Assembly: GCF_017104565.1 (NCBI RefSeq)
Contig: NZ_JAAGPD010000049.1
Span: forward strand, 19,041 to 83,040
Reading direction: 5' to 3'
From: Paraburkholderia sp. Tr-20389
GTDB lineage: Bacteria; Pseudomonadota; Gammaproteobacteria; Burkholderiales; Burkholderiaceae
DNA length: 64,000 bases
The notes under the pieces were generated by a model that saw only the letters and a list, made by a program, of their open reading frames with translations, made no database searches and was not told the origin of the DNA. The position numbers and the translations under genes are program-made. Shown here one piece after another: positions 7,628 through 17,130 of this stretch (position 1 is the first letter of the stretch; each line of letters starts with the position of its first letter).

Positions 7628-10044
7628 ACGACTCTCCTTCTTTCCGGCGGCATGCCGATCGGCGCGAGCAGCACCGACACGAGAATACCGAGCGCCAGCG
7701 TGGCGCCGAAACTCTTCAGGGCGGGCATTGCGCTTAAGGCCAGCATGCCGAACGACAGCAATGTGGTCGCCGCGGACAGCAGCACGCCCGTCCAGACCGC
7801 GCCGAGATCGGCGTGATCGCGCAGGCAGCCTTCGCGCAGGAATACCGCATAGTTTGCGCCGACGCCGAGCACGAGCATGAGCGCGAGGCAGTTGAACAGA
7901 TTCAGCGGCACGCGTGCATAGCCGAACGCGGCGAGCGTCACGCCGATCGCGAGCAGCACGGGCAGCGTCGTCACGATGCCGCCGCGCGGCGTGTAGCGCA
8001 CCATCAGCAGAATCAGCACGAGCAGCAGCGCGCCCGCGAGCCAGATGCCGCTATCGATGCGATACGCGCCGAACAGCTTCGACACGCTCGCGGCCTTGTC
8101 GACGAATACGACGCCTTCGAGCGAACGCGCGGTGTCGATCAGCGCCGTCACGTTTTGCGGCGTCACACGCTGCGGAATCACGATGGCCGCGTAGCCATGC
8201 CCGCCGCGTGCATCGACCTCGCCGAGCCACAGATGACGATACGGCTGCGACCACGGCGTGGCGAGCCAGCGTTCGACCGTCAGCGGCGCGGCGTTCGACT
8301 TCGCGTAGGAAGCAAGCCACGCATCGGCGACTTCATCGCGAAAGCCCGCTTGCAGCAGCATCGAGCGAAGCGCGGCGGGATCGTTGAACACATGTTGCGC
8401 GAGGGTCGCGCGCGCATCGGCCTGACGTCGCGCCGACGGCACGAACTGCGTCACCGATTGCCAGCCGTTCACCGATTGCGCGCCGCTCAACACATCGAGC
8501 TTCGCGCCGAGCGCTTCCGCACGCTGCAACACGACTTCCTGCGACGCACCGCGCACGACGAAGAACTGCGCGGTGTTGTCGACACCGATCGCATTGCGCA
8601 CCTGATCTTCCTGCGCAACCAACGCAGGGTCGCGCTGGATCAGCAGATGGATATCGTCGTCGCTGGCGAGGCGCAGCCAGCCCGGAATCGCGATCAGCAC
8701 CAGCACACCCGCGACGATCCATGCACGTCTCCCGCCGATCGTCGCGTGCCAGCGCGCGAGCAACGTCGCGGCGCGCAGGAAGAGACGCCGTTGCGCGCGC
8801 TTCGGCCCCTTCACGAGCAGCACGGGCAGCAGCCACAGCACGGACGCGAACGCGGTGCAAATGCCGACGATCGCGAAGCACGCGATCTGCTTGAGCGCCG
8901 GGAACGGCACCCACGCGAGGATCGCGTAGCCGAGCAGGCTCGTCGCAAGCGCCACGCTCAGCGCGGCACGCACCGAGCGCGCGCCCTGCCGTGCGTTCCA
9001 GCCGCCGCGTTGCCCAGGCCCTGCGCCGAGATAAACAACGAAGTATTGAATCGAATAATCGACGGCCTCGCCGATCAGACTCGCGCCGAACACCAGCGTC
9101 AGCAGATGCAGCTTGCCGAACACGAGCATCGTCGCGGCCAGCGCGCACACGATGCCGAGCGCCGTCGACACGAAGCCGAACAGCAGCAGGCGCGGCGAGC
9201 GGAACACCCACAGCATCAGCAACGCAATGCCGCAGGCGGACGCGACGCCGATCAGGTGCACTTCGCGCTCCGATGCGCTGCGCGCCGATTCCGCATAGAA
9301 CACGGCGCCCGTGCGCGCGACGCTCGCATCGGGCCACGCCGTCTTCAGCTGATCCTGCGCCGCTGCAACGACCGACAGCACCGCGCGCTGTGTTTGCGTT
9401 TCATACGCGGAGCCCGGCAGCGTCGTGACGACGAGCACGCTCGTCGTGTCGCCGCGATGCGCGACCAGCATGTTGTCTTCGAGATCGAGATTCGACGTGG
9501 CGAGCGGCAGCGCCGACAGCCAATGTTCCAGCCAGCCGAACGGATCGTCGGCGAGTTGCGTCGCGAGCGGGCCGCGCACCGGATTGTAGAGGCGCTGCAT
9601 CAGTGCATCGCGCAGCGATGCGGTGTTGGTCGCGAGCGCGTCTCGGTCATCGCGCGTCAGCAGATTGAAGCGATACGGCATGTACAGCGCGCCGATCTGC
9701 GACATGTCGAACGGCGGCAACTCCGCCGTCACCGATGCGAACGCCCCGCTCTTCTGCAAGGCGGCGCCGAACTGCTTCGCCGCCGCCTTCGCATGATCGG
9801 CGTTCCTGCTCGTCACAAGAAACACCGTGCGATCGCCGAGCGCGTTGGCAAGCGTATCGACGGCTTTCTCCGCGACGGGATCGGCTTCCGTCGCGGGCAA
9901 CAGCGCGAGCAGGTTCGTCTCCAGCGGAGACGGCCCGATGAAGCGCCAGGCGCAGTACAGCGAAGCGACGAGCGCGAGCACGAGCCATGCGGCCCGCATG
10001 CTCCACAACTGCGTCTTCGTCCACTGTCGCGCCATCAGCATCAT
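7624..10044 (-). CDS. MMPL/RND-family exporter (APE cluster)
   Basis: An 806-residue membrane protein. A first transmembrane helix (residues about 12-30) is followed by a large periplasmic domain, a block of helices, a second periplasmic domain and a second block, the duplicated RND layout. The start at 10044 is chosen because ATGATG overlaps the LolA-like stop (ATGA); the longer frame to 10236 runs through that gene. Homologues in aryl polyene and xanthomonadin clusters are thought to move the pigment lipid towards the outer membrane. It sits directly behind the LolA-like carrier, which supports a shared export job. No membrane-fusion protein or outer-membrane channel is seen in the cluster. 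Confidence 0.9.
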   Translation of the reverse strand: MMLMARQWTKTQLWSMRAAWLVLALVASLYCAWRFIGPSPLETNLLALLPATEADPVAEKAVDTLANALGDRTVFLVTSRNADHAKAAAKQFGAALQKSGAFASVTAELPPFDMSQIGALYMPYRFNLLTRDDRDALATNTASLRDALMQRLYNPVRGPLATQLADDPFGWLEHWLSALPLATSNLDLEDNMLVAHRGDTTSVLVVTTLPGSAYETQTQRAVLSVVAAAQDQLKTAWPDASVARTGAVFYAESARSASEREVHLIGVASACGIALLMLWVFRSPRLLLFGFVSTALGIVCALAATMLVFGKLHLLTLVFGASLIGEAVDYSIQYFVVYLGAGPGQRGGWNARQGARSVRAALSVALATSLLGYAILAWVPFPALKQIACFAIVGICTAFASVLWLLPVLLVKGPKRAQRRLFLRAATLLARWHATIGGRRAWIVAGVLVLIAIPGWLRLASDDDIHLLIQRDPALVAQEDQVRNAIGVDNTAQFFVVRGASQEVVLQRAEALGAKLDVLSGAQSVNGWQSVTQFVPSARRQADARATLAQHVFNDPAALRSMLLQAGFRDEVADAWLASYAKSNAAPLTVERWLATPWSQPYRHLWLGEVDARGGHGYAAIVIPQRVTPQNVTALIDTARSLEGVVFVDKAASVSKLFGAYRIDSGIWLAGALLLVLILLMVRYTPRGGIVTTLPVLLAIGVTLAAFGYARVPLNLFNCLALMLVLGVGANYAVFLREGCLRDHADLGAVWTGVLLSAATTLLSFGMLALSAMPALKSFGATLALGILVSVLLAPIGMPPERRRVV

Positions 10045-10709
10045 TGTGCTCCTAGCAGCGAGCGCTCGCCGGGCGCCAGATCGGTGATCGCCTCGCTCTT
10101 CGCGAAGTCGATCTGCGTGACGTCGCCGTTCGCGAGCGTGATGCGCAGCGTCTGCAGGAATTCGCCGCCCGTCATCTGCAGGCCTTTGATCGATTGCGCG
10201 AGCTGCGGCTGGTTCGGCTTCAGGTCGAGCCTCCATTGCGACGGCGTGCCCTGCGCGTCGACGTCGAACTGCGAATACAGCGCGGACAGATCGCCGCCGA
10301 GCATCGCGCGCATCATCTTCGAAACCTGCGCGACGCCGCGCACGCCCTGCGCGCTCTTCGTATTGATGCGCTTGCCGTTCGCGTCGACTTCGCTCACGCC
10401 GGCATCGCCGATCACGTAGGTGGCCTTGTACGGCGTATCCACGCGCCAGATCACGCCGCGCTCGCGGAAGAACACGAGCGTGCCCGTGCTGACGAGCGGC
10501 TGCTTCATCGCGGAGAGCGTCTGCGTCTGCGTGAACTGCGCGCGCACGCCTTTGGCTTGTGCGAGTCGCGCCGCAACCTGCGACACGAGCGCCGCATTGC
10601 CGTTCTGCGCCTGCGCTTGCGTGGCTGCCTGCACGGCGCCGAACGGACTCCCGCTTGCAGCGACGAGCAGCGCCGCAGTCAACGCAGCGCGAAGATTCAA
10701 CGTGCCCAT
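10041..10709 (-). CDS. LolA-like periplasmic carrier (APE cluster)
   Basis: A 222-residue protein with an N-terminal signal peptide (hydrophobic segment about residues 5-25, ending near AVQA). It has the LolA-type sequence features VRAQFTQTQ, GTLVFFRERGVIWRVDTPYKATYVIGD and a later ALYSQFDV segment. LolA folds bind acylated ligands in a half-barrel. The start at 10709 is chosen because it gives the signal peptide and overlaps the thioesterase stop by 13 bases; the longer frame lacks a signal. It lies between thioesterase and MMPL exporter, consistent with carrying the aryl polyene lipid across the periplasm. Confidence 0.88.
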   Translation of the reverse strand: MGTLNLRAALTAALLVAASGSPFGAVQAATQAQAQNGNAALVSQVAARLAQAKGVRAQFTQTQTLSAMKQPLVSTGTLVFFRERGVIWRVDTPYKATYVIGDAGVSEVDANGKRINTKSAQGVRGVAQVSKMMRAMLGGDLSALYSQFDVDAQGTPSQWRLDLKPNQPQLAQSIKGLQMTGGEFLQTLRITLANGDVTQIDFAKSEAITDLAPGERSLLGAQ

Positions 10710-11134
10710 GCGCGCTCCAGCTTCTCGAACACGACGGGCGGTGACACGAACTGCGTTTCCTGGGTGGCGGCTTCGATCGCGACCTGGATCGTGTAGCCCT
10801 TCGTCAGCCGCGTGCCCGTCGCGCAATCGACGATTTCATAGCCTATTTTCAGGCGGTTTTCGAATTCGAGCAGCTCGGTGCGCACGTCGATCTGCTGGCC
10901 ATACGTCGCGGGCCGCACGTACTTGAGATGCGCCTCGACGATCGGCCATAGATAACCCGAGGCCTGCATCTCGCGATAGTCGTAATCGAAGGCACGCAAC
11001 AGCGCCGCGCGGCCGATCTCGAAGTACTTCAGATAGTGGCCGTGCCAGCAGACGTTCATCGCGTCGACATCATGAAACGGCACTTCGACGATCGCACTTG
11101 CCTTCAGTGTCTTGTGCGGATGGCGTTCATTCAT
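10697..11134 (-). CDS. YbgC-type acyl thioesterase (APE cluster)
   Basis: A 145-residue hotdog-fold protein. The segment VPFHDVDAMNVCWHGHYLKYFEIGRAALL carries the 4HBT signature with Asp and His in the usual catalytic positions. It would release acyl groups from ACP, or remove stalled chains. Its start overlaps the ammonia-lyase stop by 8 bases and its stop overlaps the LolA-like start by 13 bases, placing it firmly in the operon. Confidence 0.88.
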   Translation of the reverse strand: MNERHPHKTLKASAIVEVPFHDVDAMNVCWHGHYLKYFEIGRAALLRAFDYDYREMQASGYLWPIVEAHLKYVRPATYGQQIDVRTELLEFENRLKIGYEIVDCATGTRLTKGYTIQVAIEAATQETQFVSPPVVFEKLERAWAR

Positions 11135-12722
11135 GCTGCGCGCCTCCTTCGATCAATGCGCAATCGGCGATGCGCGCCGTCAACGCACGCAGATCGCTTT
11201 CGAGCGCGCGGTCTTCGTCGACGAACGGCGACAGCGCCGCGACGCTGTCCGCGAACGCGCGCAGCGGCGCGGGCACGAGCGTCGCTTCGTTGAGACGCAC
11301 ACGCAGTTTCAGCGCCTGCACGGCGGCTAGCGTGTGCGCGGCAGCGACCTGCTCCGTCAGTTCGAGCACGCGCAGGCAGTCGCGCGCGGCGATCGTGCCC
11401 ATGCTGACCTTGTCCTGATTGTGCGCTTCCGTCGAACGCGAGAACACGCTCGCGGGCATCGTGTGCTTCAGCGCTTCCGCCGTCCATGCCGACGACGAAA
11501 TCTGCACTGCCTTGAAGCCGTGATTGATCGGCGCACGCGCCGAGGTCGCGCCCGTCAGATTGCGCGGCAAACCGTTGTTGAACTTGTCGTCGACGATCAG
11601 CGCGAGTTGCCGGTCCATCAGATCGGCGAGATTGGCGACGGCCGTCTTCAACGCGTCCATCGCGAACGCGATATGGCCGCCGTAGAAGTTGCCGCCATGC
11701 AGCACGCGCTCGCCATCGGGATCGATCAGCGGATTGTCGTTCGCGCTATTGAGTTCGTTCTCGACGTCGCGTCGCACCCACGACAGCGCATCGACTGCCA
11801 CGCCGATCACATGCGGCGCGCAGCGGATCGAATAACGATCCTGCAACCGGTGGCCCGGCGTATCGTCGCGGCCCGCGAGGTCCGCGCGGATCCATGCAGC
11901 GGCATCGGCCTGGCCCGCGTGCGGCTTCGCTTCGAAAATCATCGCGTCGAAGTGCGCTGCGCGGCCGTCGAGCGCGACCGTCGACAGCGCCGTCAAACGC
12001 GCCGCCAGACGCGCGAGATGTTCGGCGCGCGCGAACGCGAGACAGGCAAGCCCTGTCATCACGGCCGTACCGTTCATCAACGCGAGACCTTCCTTCGGCG
12101 CGAGCGTCAACGGCGCGTGGCCGAGTTGTGCCCACACGCCGGCGGCATCGCGCAGCGTGCCGTCGAACATCACGTCGCGTTCGCCGACGAGCGCGGCGGC
12201 CACATACGACAGCGGCGTCAGATCGCCGCTCGCGCCTACCGAACCTTCGGACGGAATGCGCGGCAGCACGCGATGATTGACGAGATCGGCGAGCCGTTCG
12301 AGCAGCACCGGGCGCACGCCGGAAAAGCCATACGCGAGCGAGTTCAGGCGCGCGGCGATCACCGCGAGCGTTTGTGCGTCGTCGAGATACGCGCCCATCC
12401 CGCAGCCGTGATAGCGCGTGAGCTGCAGCGGCAGCGCTTCGACGAGTTCCATCGGCACGTCGACCACGCACGCGTCGCCATAACCCGTGTTCACGCCGTA
12501 CACCGTTTCGCCTGCGGCGAGATGACGGCGCAGAAAATCCGCGCCGCGCTGGATGCGCGAACGCCATGCGGGATCGCCGCTCAGCGCGACCTGCGCGCGT
12601 CCCTTTGCAATCGCGACGACCTCTTCGATCGACAGCTTGCGCCCGCCGATCGTCACCTTGCGTGACGCGGCAGCGCGTGCAGCATGCGTGTGTGCATCGT
12701 CGATCAGATCATGTTCCGACAT
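11127..12722 (-). CDS. Aromatic amino acid / histidine ammonia-lyase (APE starter supply)
   Basis: A 531-residue MIO-dependent lyase. The Ala-Ser-Gly that cyclises to the MIO prosthetic group is A164-S165-G166 in GASGDLTPLSY, followed by family residues such as NGTAVMTGLA and SANDNPL. The start at 12722 (MSEHDLID) is preferred over 12746 because it overlaps the glycosyltransferase stop by 14 bases. Substrate cannot be fixed by eye: the selectivity segment reads LTRYHGCGMG. No other histidine-degradation gene is near and it is embedded in an aryl polyene operon, so tyrosine or phenylalanine deamination to a (hydroxy)cinnamate starter is inferred, as in flexirubin clusters. Confidence 0.9.
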   Translation of the reverse strand: MSEHDLIDDAHTHAARAAASRKVTIGGRKLSIEEVVAIAKGRAQVALSGDPAWRSRIQRGADFLRRHLAAGETVYGVNTGYGDACVVDVPMELVEALPLQLTRYHGCGMGAYLDDAQTLAVIAARLNSLAYGFSGVRPVLLERLADLVNHRVLPRIPSEGSVGASGDLTPLSYVAAALVGERDVMFDGTLRDAAGVWAQLGHAPLTLAPKEGLALMNGTAVMTGLACLAFARAEHLARLAARLTALSTVALDGRAAHFDAMIFEAKPHAGQADAAAWIRADLAGRDDTPGHRLQDRYSIRCAPHVIGVAVDALSWVRRDVENELNSANDNPLIDPDGERVLHGGNFYGGHIAFAMDALKTAVANLADLMDRQLALIVDDKFNNGLPRNLTGATSARAPINHGFKAVQISSSAWTAEALKHTMPASVFSRSTEAHNQDKVSMGTIAARDCLRVLELTEQVAAAHTLAAVQALKLRVRLNEATLVPAPLRAFADSVAALSPFVDEDRALESDLRALTARIADCALIEGGAQHE

Positions 12723-14487
12723 TCGCGTCTCCGTTCGGGATTGCACCCGTTATCGCTTTTCGGGGACGCGCCCAGAAATCGAAAAAATTGAACCATTGAT
12801 ACGGTGCCTTGCGGCAATAGTGTTCGAGCCGTGACGCATAGCGCTGCGCCCATGCCGCAATATGCTGCGCGCGTTCGCGGCGCGGCAGGTCGATGCGCTC
12901 GGCGAACGGCTCGAAGTACAGCCTGTAGCGCTCGCGCTTGCGCTCATCGCGCTCTTTCAGGCAGAAGAACAGATACACCGGGCAGCCAAGCGCATGCGCG
13001 AGCACATACGGTCCCTGCGCAAACGGCGCGGTCGCGCCGAGGAATTGCGCTTCCGTCGTGCGGCCCGATTCGCGCGCGGGCACACGGTCGCCGACGATCA
13101 CCAGCAGTTCGCCTGCATCGATGCGCTCCTGCATCATCATCGACGTCTCGGGTCCGAAGTCGCTCACCTGCACGAGCCGCTTCGCAAAGTCGCTGCTCGC
13201 CGTCGACAGCACGCTGTTGAAGCGCTTCGCGTGCTCGGTATAGACGATGGCCGTGACCTTCGCGTGGCCGCCGTGCGCAGCAAGTGCGCGCGTCATTTCG
13301 AGGTTGCCCAGGTGCGCGCCGATCACGAGCGCGCCCCGGCCGCTGGTGACGAGCGCTTCGAACGCGGCGGAATCGTCGAAGACCACGTCGTCAGAATCGA
13401 TGCGGCCGGACCATGCGGCCAGTTTGTCGAGTCCGGATTGCGCGAACGCGAGCATCTGCCGGTATGCGGAGCGCCAACCGGGACGTGGCGTGCGCTCGCC
13501 TGGCGCGGCCTGTTCGAGATGCGTGAAGTAGGCGCGCGACGCGGCGCGTGCATCGCGGCCCGTCAACAGAAAATACGCGACCACGGGATGCAGCCACAGC
13601 GCGGTGAAGCGCATGCCGAACAGCTTGCAACTGAGCGCGAGCAGCGTCATGCCGAGGCGGCTGCCGCGTTCGGCGACACGCCACCACTTTGCGCCATCGG
13701 CGTTCGAACCCGACGCTGCCGACTTACGCGGCATGACCTTGTGCGCGAGCAGCATCGGCAGACGCAGCAGCATCCCGCAGACGAGCCGCGTATGGCTCGC
13801 GCTGATGCGCACGTTGTCCCACAGCACGTCGAAGTGCGACACGCCATCCGTCGCATAGACGACGCGCGTCGGAATCGCGCGGAACGCAAGACGCCGCCAG
13901 TACAGGCGCACGAGAATCTCGATGTCGAAGTCCATGCGCGTCGGCAGTTGAACGCTGTCGATCAGCGCGCAGGCGGCATCGAGCGGATAGAGGCGGAAGC
14001 CGCACATCGAATCGCGGATCGTGAACGACAGCGTTTCGATCCACACCCACACGTGCGTCAGATAGCGGCCATAGAGGCGCGACTTCGGCACGCTCTCGTC
14101 ATAGACGGGACGGCCGAGGATCACGGCGGCCGGCTCGGCGCGCGCGGCATCGAGGAAGAGCGGCACGTCGCTCGCGTCATGCTGGCCGTCGGCATCGATC
14201 TGCAACGCATGCGTGTAGCCGGCGCGCTTCGCTGCACGCAAGCCCGCCATCACGGCCGCGCCCTTACCGCCGTTGACGGGCAGACGCAGCAGCGTCATCT
14301 GCTCGCGATACTGGCAGGCGAGCTTCGCGAGCACGGCTTGCGTCGCCTCGTCGCTGCCGTCGTCGACGACGAAGATGGGCAGTTTGTGGACGAGAAGACG
14401 CTCGACGGTGCCGCCGATCGCATCCTTGTGGTTGTAGATCGGAATGACGACGCACGGCGCAAAAGCCACCTCGGCTACTTCGCTCAT
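12709..14487 (-). CDS. Family 2 glycosyltransferase - LpxL-like acyltransferase fusion (APE cluster)
   Basis: A 592-residue two-domain protein. Residues about 10-230 form a GT-A fold: VVDDGS (D42, D43) and the metal-binding D98-A-D100 in QIDADGQHD. From about residue 300 a lysophospholipid-acyltransferase domain follows, with the H-x4-E motif H392-LGNL-E397 and a later VIVGDRVP-type substrate segment. The fusion occurs in aryl polyene clusters and would attach sugar and acyl groups linking the polyene to a membrane anchor. The start ATG overlaps the ligase stop as ATGA. Few internal hydrophobic helices are seen; a cytoplasmic inner-membrane-associated location is likely. Confidence 0.9.
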   Translation of the reverse strand: MSEVAEVAFAPCVVIPIYNHKDAIGGTVERLLVHKLPIFVVDDGSDEATQAVLAKLACQYREQMTLLRLPVNGGKGAAVMAGLRAAKRAGYTHALQIDADGQHDASDVPLFLDAARAEPAAVILGRPVYDESVPKSRLYGRYLTHVWVWIETLSFTIRDSMCGFRLYPLDAACALIDSVQLPTRMDFDIEILVRLYWRRLAFRAIPTRVVYATDGVSHFDVLWDNVRISASHTRLVCGMLLRLPMLLAHKVMPRKSAASGSNADGAKWWRVAERGSRLGMTLLALSCKLFGMRFTALWLHPVVAYFLLTGRDARAASRAYFTHLEQAAPGERTPRPGWRSAYRQMLAFAQSGLDKLAAWSGRIDSDDVVFDDSAAFEALVTSGRGALVIGAHLGNLEMTRALAAHGGHAKVTAIVYTEHAKRFNSVLSTASSDFAKRLVQVSDFGPETSMMMQERIDAGELLVIVGDRVPARESGRTTEAQFLGATAPFAQGPYVLAHALGCPVYLFFCLKERDERKRERYRLYFEPFAERIDLPRRERAQHIAAWAQRYASRLEHYCRKAPYQWFNFFDFWARPRKAITGAIPNGDANVGT

Positions 14488-16172
14488 GCGCGCTCCCGGT
14501 ACACGATCACGCCCGACGAACTGTCGCGACCATCGACGCGATACGCGAACTGCACGCGCCGCCGCGCGGCATCGTGCGACAGCTTCAGGTCGAGCACGGC
14601 GCCCGGCATCACGGGTGCCGTGAACTTCAGGCGATCGACGGATTCGATTTCACGTACACCCGTCACGTGTTCGGCGGCGAGACGGATCGCCCAGTCGAGC
14701 TGCACGACGCCGGGCAGGATCGGCAAGCCTGGAAAGTGGCCTTCGAAATGCACGAGCGAAGGCGGCACGCGCAGTTCGTAATGCAGGTCGTCGCCATTGC
14801 GCGTTTCGGACAGCACTTCGAAGCCTTCGCTGCGCGGCTCGAATGCGGCAGCGACGGCCGCGACGGGCAGCTTGCCGCGCGGATCGAACGGCAACGCAAT
14901 GCGAAAGCGCCAATGACGCGGCAGCACGACCACGTCGAAATACGCGGCGAGGTGGCGGCGCAGCGTCTTCGCCAGCGCGACGCGCCCTTCGCTGCGCAGC
15001 GCTTCGCTGCCGGCTTCGTTGAGCGCGACGACGGCGCCCACGCGCTCGCGTGAGGCGCCAGCCAGCTTCACCACGGCCGCCTGCGCGACATACGGATGCA
15101 GCGCGAGACGCGCTTCGACCTCGGGCAGCGACACACGCTTGCCGTCGAGCTTGATCACGCGATCCAGACGTCCCAGCAGACGGAAGCGGCCTTCGTCGTC
15201 GAACGCGATGGCGTCGTCGGTGCGATGCCAGTCGTCGTGACCCAGATGCGCCGAGCGCACGTTCAACGCGCCGTCCTCGCCGCGCCGTACGTCGACGCCG
15301 TTGACGGGACGCCACGCCGACGTGTCGTTCTGACGGCGCCACGCGATGCCGCCCGTTTCGGTACTGCCGTAAATCTCGATCGGCGCGGCGCCGAACGCGG
15401 CCGCGTATTCAGCGGCGGCTTCGGCGGAGAGCGGGCCGCCCGATGAAAAGAAGGCGCGCGGCACGGGCGCGAGCGCCGCGAAGCCGGGCAATGCGGGCCA
15501 GCGCGACAGTTGCGCGGGCGACGACACGACCACCGTCGCGCCGCACTGGCCGATGCGCGCCTGCACATGCTGCGGTTCGATGCAGACGGCCCGGTCGAAC
15601 GCGCGCCCTGCCGCGAGCGGCCACATCACGCGAAACAGCAGCCCGTAAATGTGGTGATGCGGGACGCTCGCGAGCATCGTCGCATCGCCGACGAGTTCGC
15701 CCCACTCGCGTTCGAGCGTATGCACTTCGGCGTCGAACTGCGCGAGCGTCTTGTGGATCGGCTTCGGCGTGCCGCTGCTGCCCGACGTGTAGAGCGTGAG
15801 CGGCGCGTTCGGATCGATATGAAGCGGCAGCGCCGACGGCGGTTGCGTTGCCGCATGCGCGCGAATGTCGGCGTCGGTGAGCACGGCGTCGTACGCATCG
15901 GCGAGATCGGCGAGATAGCCGGGCGTCGAGTTCGCCGGAATCACGGGCGTCTTGCCGCACGCGAAGAGCGCGAACAACGCGCACGCGAAGTCGAACGGAT
16001 CGTCGATGCACAACGCGTAGCGACGCGCGCCGGTTTCGCGCAACTGGCATGCGATCGCGAAGACGCGCGCGCGGAACGCGGCGAACTCGATCGTGCTATC
16101 GGATTCGTCGTCGCGGCAGACGGGCACGTGTGCGGCGCGCGCGCACGACAGCAGTTCGTGCAGCGCGATCAT
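14484..16172 (-). CDS. Acyl-ACP ligase fused to 3-hydroxyacyl-ACP dehydratase (APE cluster)
   Basis: A 562-residue fusion. Residues about 10-440 are an ANL adenylating domain: the P-loop-like LTLYTSGSSGTPKP, the EIYGSTETG motif, and DGKR near the hinge. The last ~95 residues are a FabZ/FabA-type hotdog with VHFEGHFPGLPILPGVVQLDW, whose His is catalytic. In several APE clusters these are separate genes (ligase and dehydratase); here they are one polypeptide. The ligase would activate the aryl acid and load it on an ACP. The start at 16172 is chosen because it forms an ATGA overlap with the membrane-protein stop; the frame to 16220 is not needed. Confidence 0.92.
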   Translation of the reverse strand: MIALHELLSCARAAHVPVCRDDESDSTIEFAAFRARVFAIACQLRETGARRYALCIDDPFDFACALFALFACGKTPVIPANSTPGYLADLADAYDAVLTDADIRAHAATQPPSALPLHIDPNAPLTLYTSGSSGTPKPIHKTLAQFDAEVHTLEREWGELVGDATMLASVPHHHIYGLLFRVMWPLAAGRAFDRAVCIEPQHVQARIGQCGATVVVSSPAQLSRWPALPGFAALAPVPRAFFSSGGPLSAEAAAEYAAAFGAAPIEIYGSTETGGIAWRRQNDTSAWRPVNGVDVRRGEDGALNVRSAHLGHDDWHRTDDAIAFDDEGRFRLLGRLDRVIKLDGKRVSLPEVEARLALHPYVAQAAVVKLAGASRERVGAVVALNEAGSEALRSEGRVALAKTLRRHLAAYFDVVVLPRHWRFRIALPFDPRGKLPVAAVAAAFEPRSEGFEVLSETRNGDDLHYELRVPPSLVHFEGHFPGLPILPGVVQLDWAIRLAAEHVTGVREIESVDRLKFTAPVMPGAVLDLKLSHDAARRRVQFAYRVDGRDSSSGVIVYRERA

Positions 16173-16873
16173 GCCGCCTCCGAGCGCCGGGCGCGCGGCA
16201 GGATCACGAGATAGCGCCATGCGATTTCACCCACCAGCAGCACGCCGACGAGCCCATACGCAATCGCGCCGTTATACAGCGACCACGCCTCGCGCGGCCA
16301 GTACAGCGCGGTATAGAGAGAGAACACGCCATTGGCGAGGAAGAACGCACACCAGATCTGCGTCACGCGGCGCGTGTGGCGGATCGCGGGCTCGCTCAGA
16401 TTGGGCGTGCCGATGCGCGCGAATTTTTCGATCATCGTCGGGCCGCGCACGAGCGTCGCGCCGAACGCGATCAGCAAACCGAGATTCACCAGCGACGGAT
16501 AGATGCGCAGCAACAGTTCGCTGTTCGTCCACACGATGGCGGCCGACGCGACGCTCAGCATGAACGCGACGCCCCAGTCGATGCGCGTGAGCCTGCGCAG
16601 CGACGCGCCGAACGCGCCCGTTCCCGCGCAGCGCTGCAGCCACAGCAGCGCGAACAGCAGACAGCCGACGAAGCGCGGCTGGTCCCAGAACCACGCGCAC
16701 AGAATGACGGCGGGATACGCGAGCTTCGCGAGCACGCCGAGCGCGAAACCGGCCCCGCCGCGCGAGCGCTCGCCGCCGTTCACAGACTGTGACCCGGCCG
16801 GCGGCGTTTCCGCTGCGTGCGGCGTCTGCGTGTCGTCCGAAGCGCCGTGCGCGTGCGAACGTGGCGCGTGCAT
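16169..16873 (-). CDS. Polytopic inner-membrane protein, COG4648 type (APE cluster)
   Basis: A 234-residue protein with a polar N-terminal ~40 residues followed by about six hydrophobic helices (for example LGVLAKLAYPAVILCAWFW and VGCLLFALLWLQRC). Proteins of this kind occur between the ACP and ligase genes in aryl polyene clusters; their role is unknown. It starts on the last base of the second ACP stop (TGATG) and its stop overlaps the ligase start by 4 bases. No catalytic motif is seen. It might scaffold the biosynthetic enzymes at the membrane, which is speculation. Confidence 0.82.
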   Translation of the reverse strand: MHAPRSHAHGASDDTQTPHAAETPPAGSQSVNGGERSRGGAGFALGVLAKLAYPAVILCAWFWDQPRFVGCLLFALLWLQRCAGTGAFGASLRRLTRIDWGVAFMLSVASAAIVWTNSELLLRIYPSLVNLGLLIAFGATLVRGPTMIEKFARIGTPNLSEPAIRHTRRVTQIWCAFFLANGVFSLYTALYWPREAWSLYNGAIAYGLVGVLLVGEIAWRYLVILPRARRSEAA

Positions 16874-17130
16874 CAGCCCTGCGCCGCGAGCAGCGATTCG
16901 ACAGCGACGATCACGTCGCCGACCGTGCGCACCGACTTGAACTCCTCCGGCTTGATCCGGCGGCCCGTCATCTCCTGCAGCTTGATCGCGAGATCGACGG
17001 CGTCGATGCTGTCCAGATCGAGCTCTTCGAACAGGTGCGCTTCGGGCGTCACGCGTTCGGGCTCGATCGCGAAGTTTTCTTTGAAGATGGCGCGGATGCG
17101 CTCAAGGATCTCGGTGTCGGTCACGGTCAT
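16873..17130 (-). CDS. Acyl carrier protein 2 (APE cluster)
   Basis: An 85-residue acyl carrier protein. The phosphopantetheine serine lies in DLDSIDAVDL. Helix I (EILERIRAIFKENFAI) and the acidic helix II are typical. It overlaps ACP 1 by 4 bases, so the two carriers are made together. APE systems use two ACPs, one for the aryl starter and growing chain; which one that is here cannot be told. Confidence 0.93.
   Translation of the reverse strand: MTVTDTEILERIRAIFKENFAIEPERVTPEAHLFEELDLDSIDAVDLAIKLQEMTGRRIKPEEFKSVRTVGDVIVAVESLLAAQG

Noticed and set aside
7813-10419. 868-codon plus-strand frame opposite the MMPL exporter
   Set aside because: Arg/His/Glu-rich translation with no motif, exact antisense to a clear RND protein; a GC-rich shadow frame.
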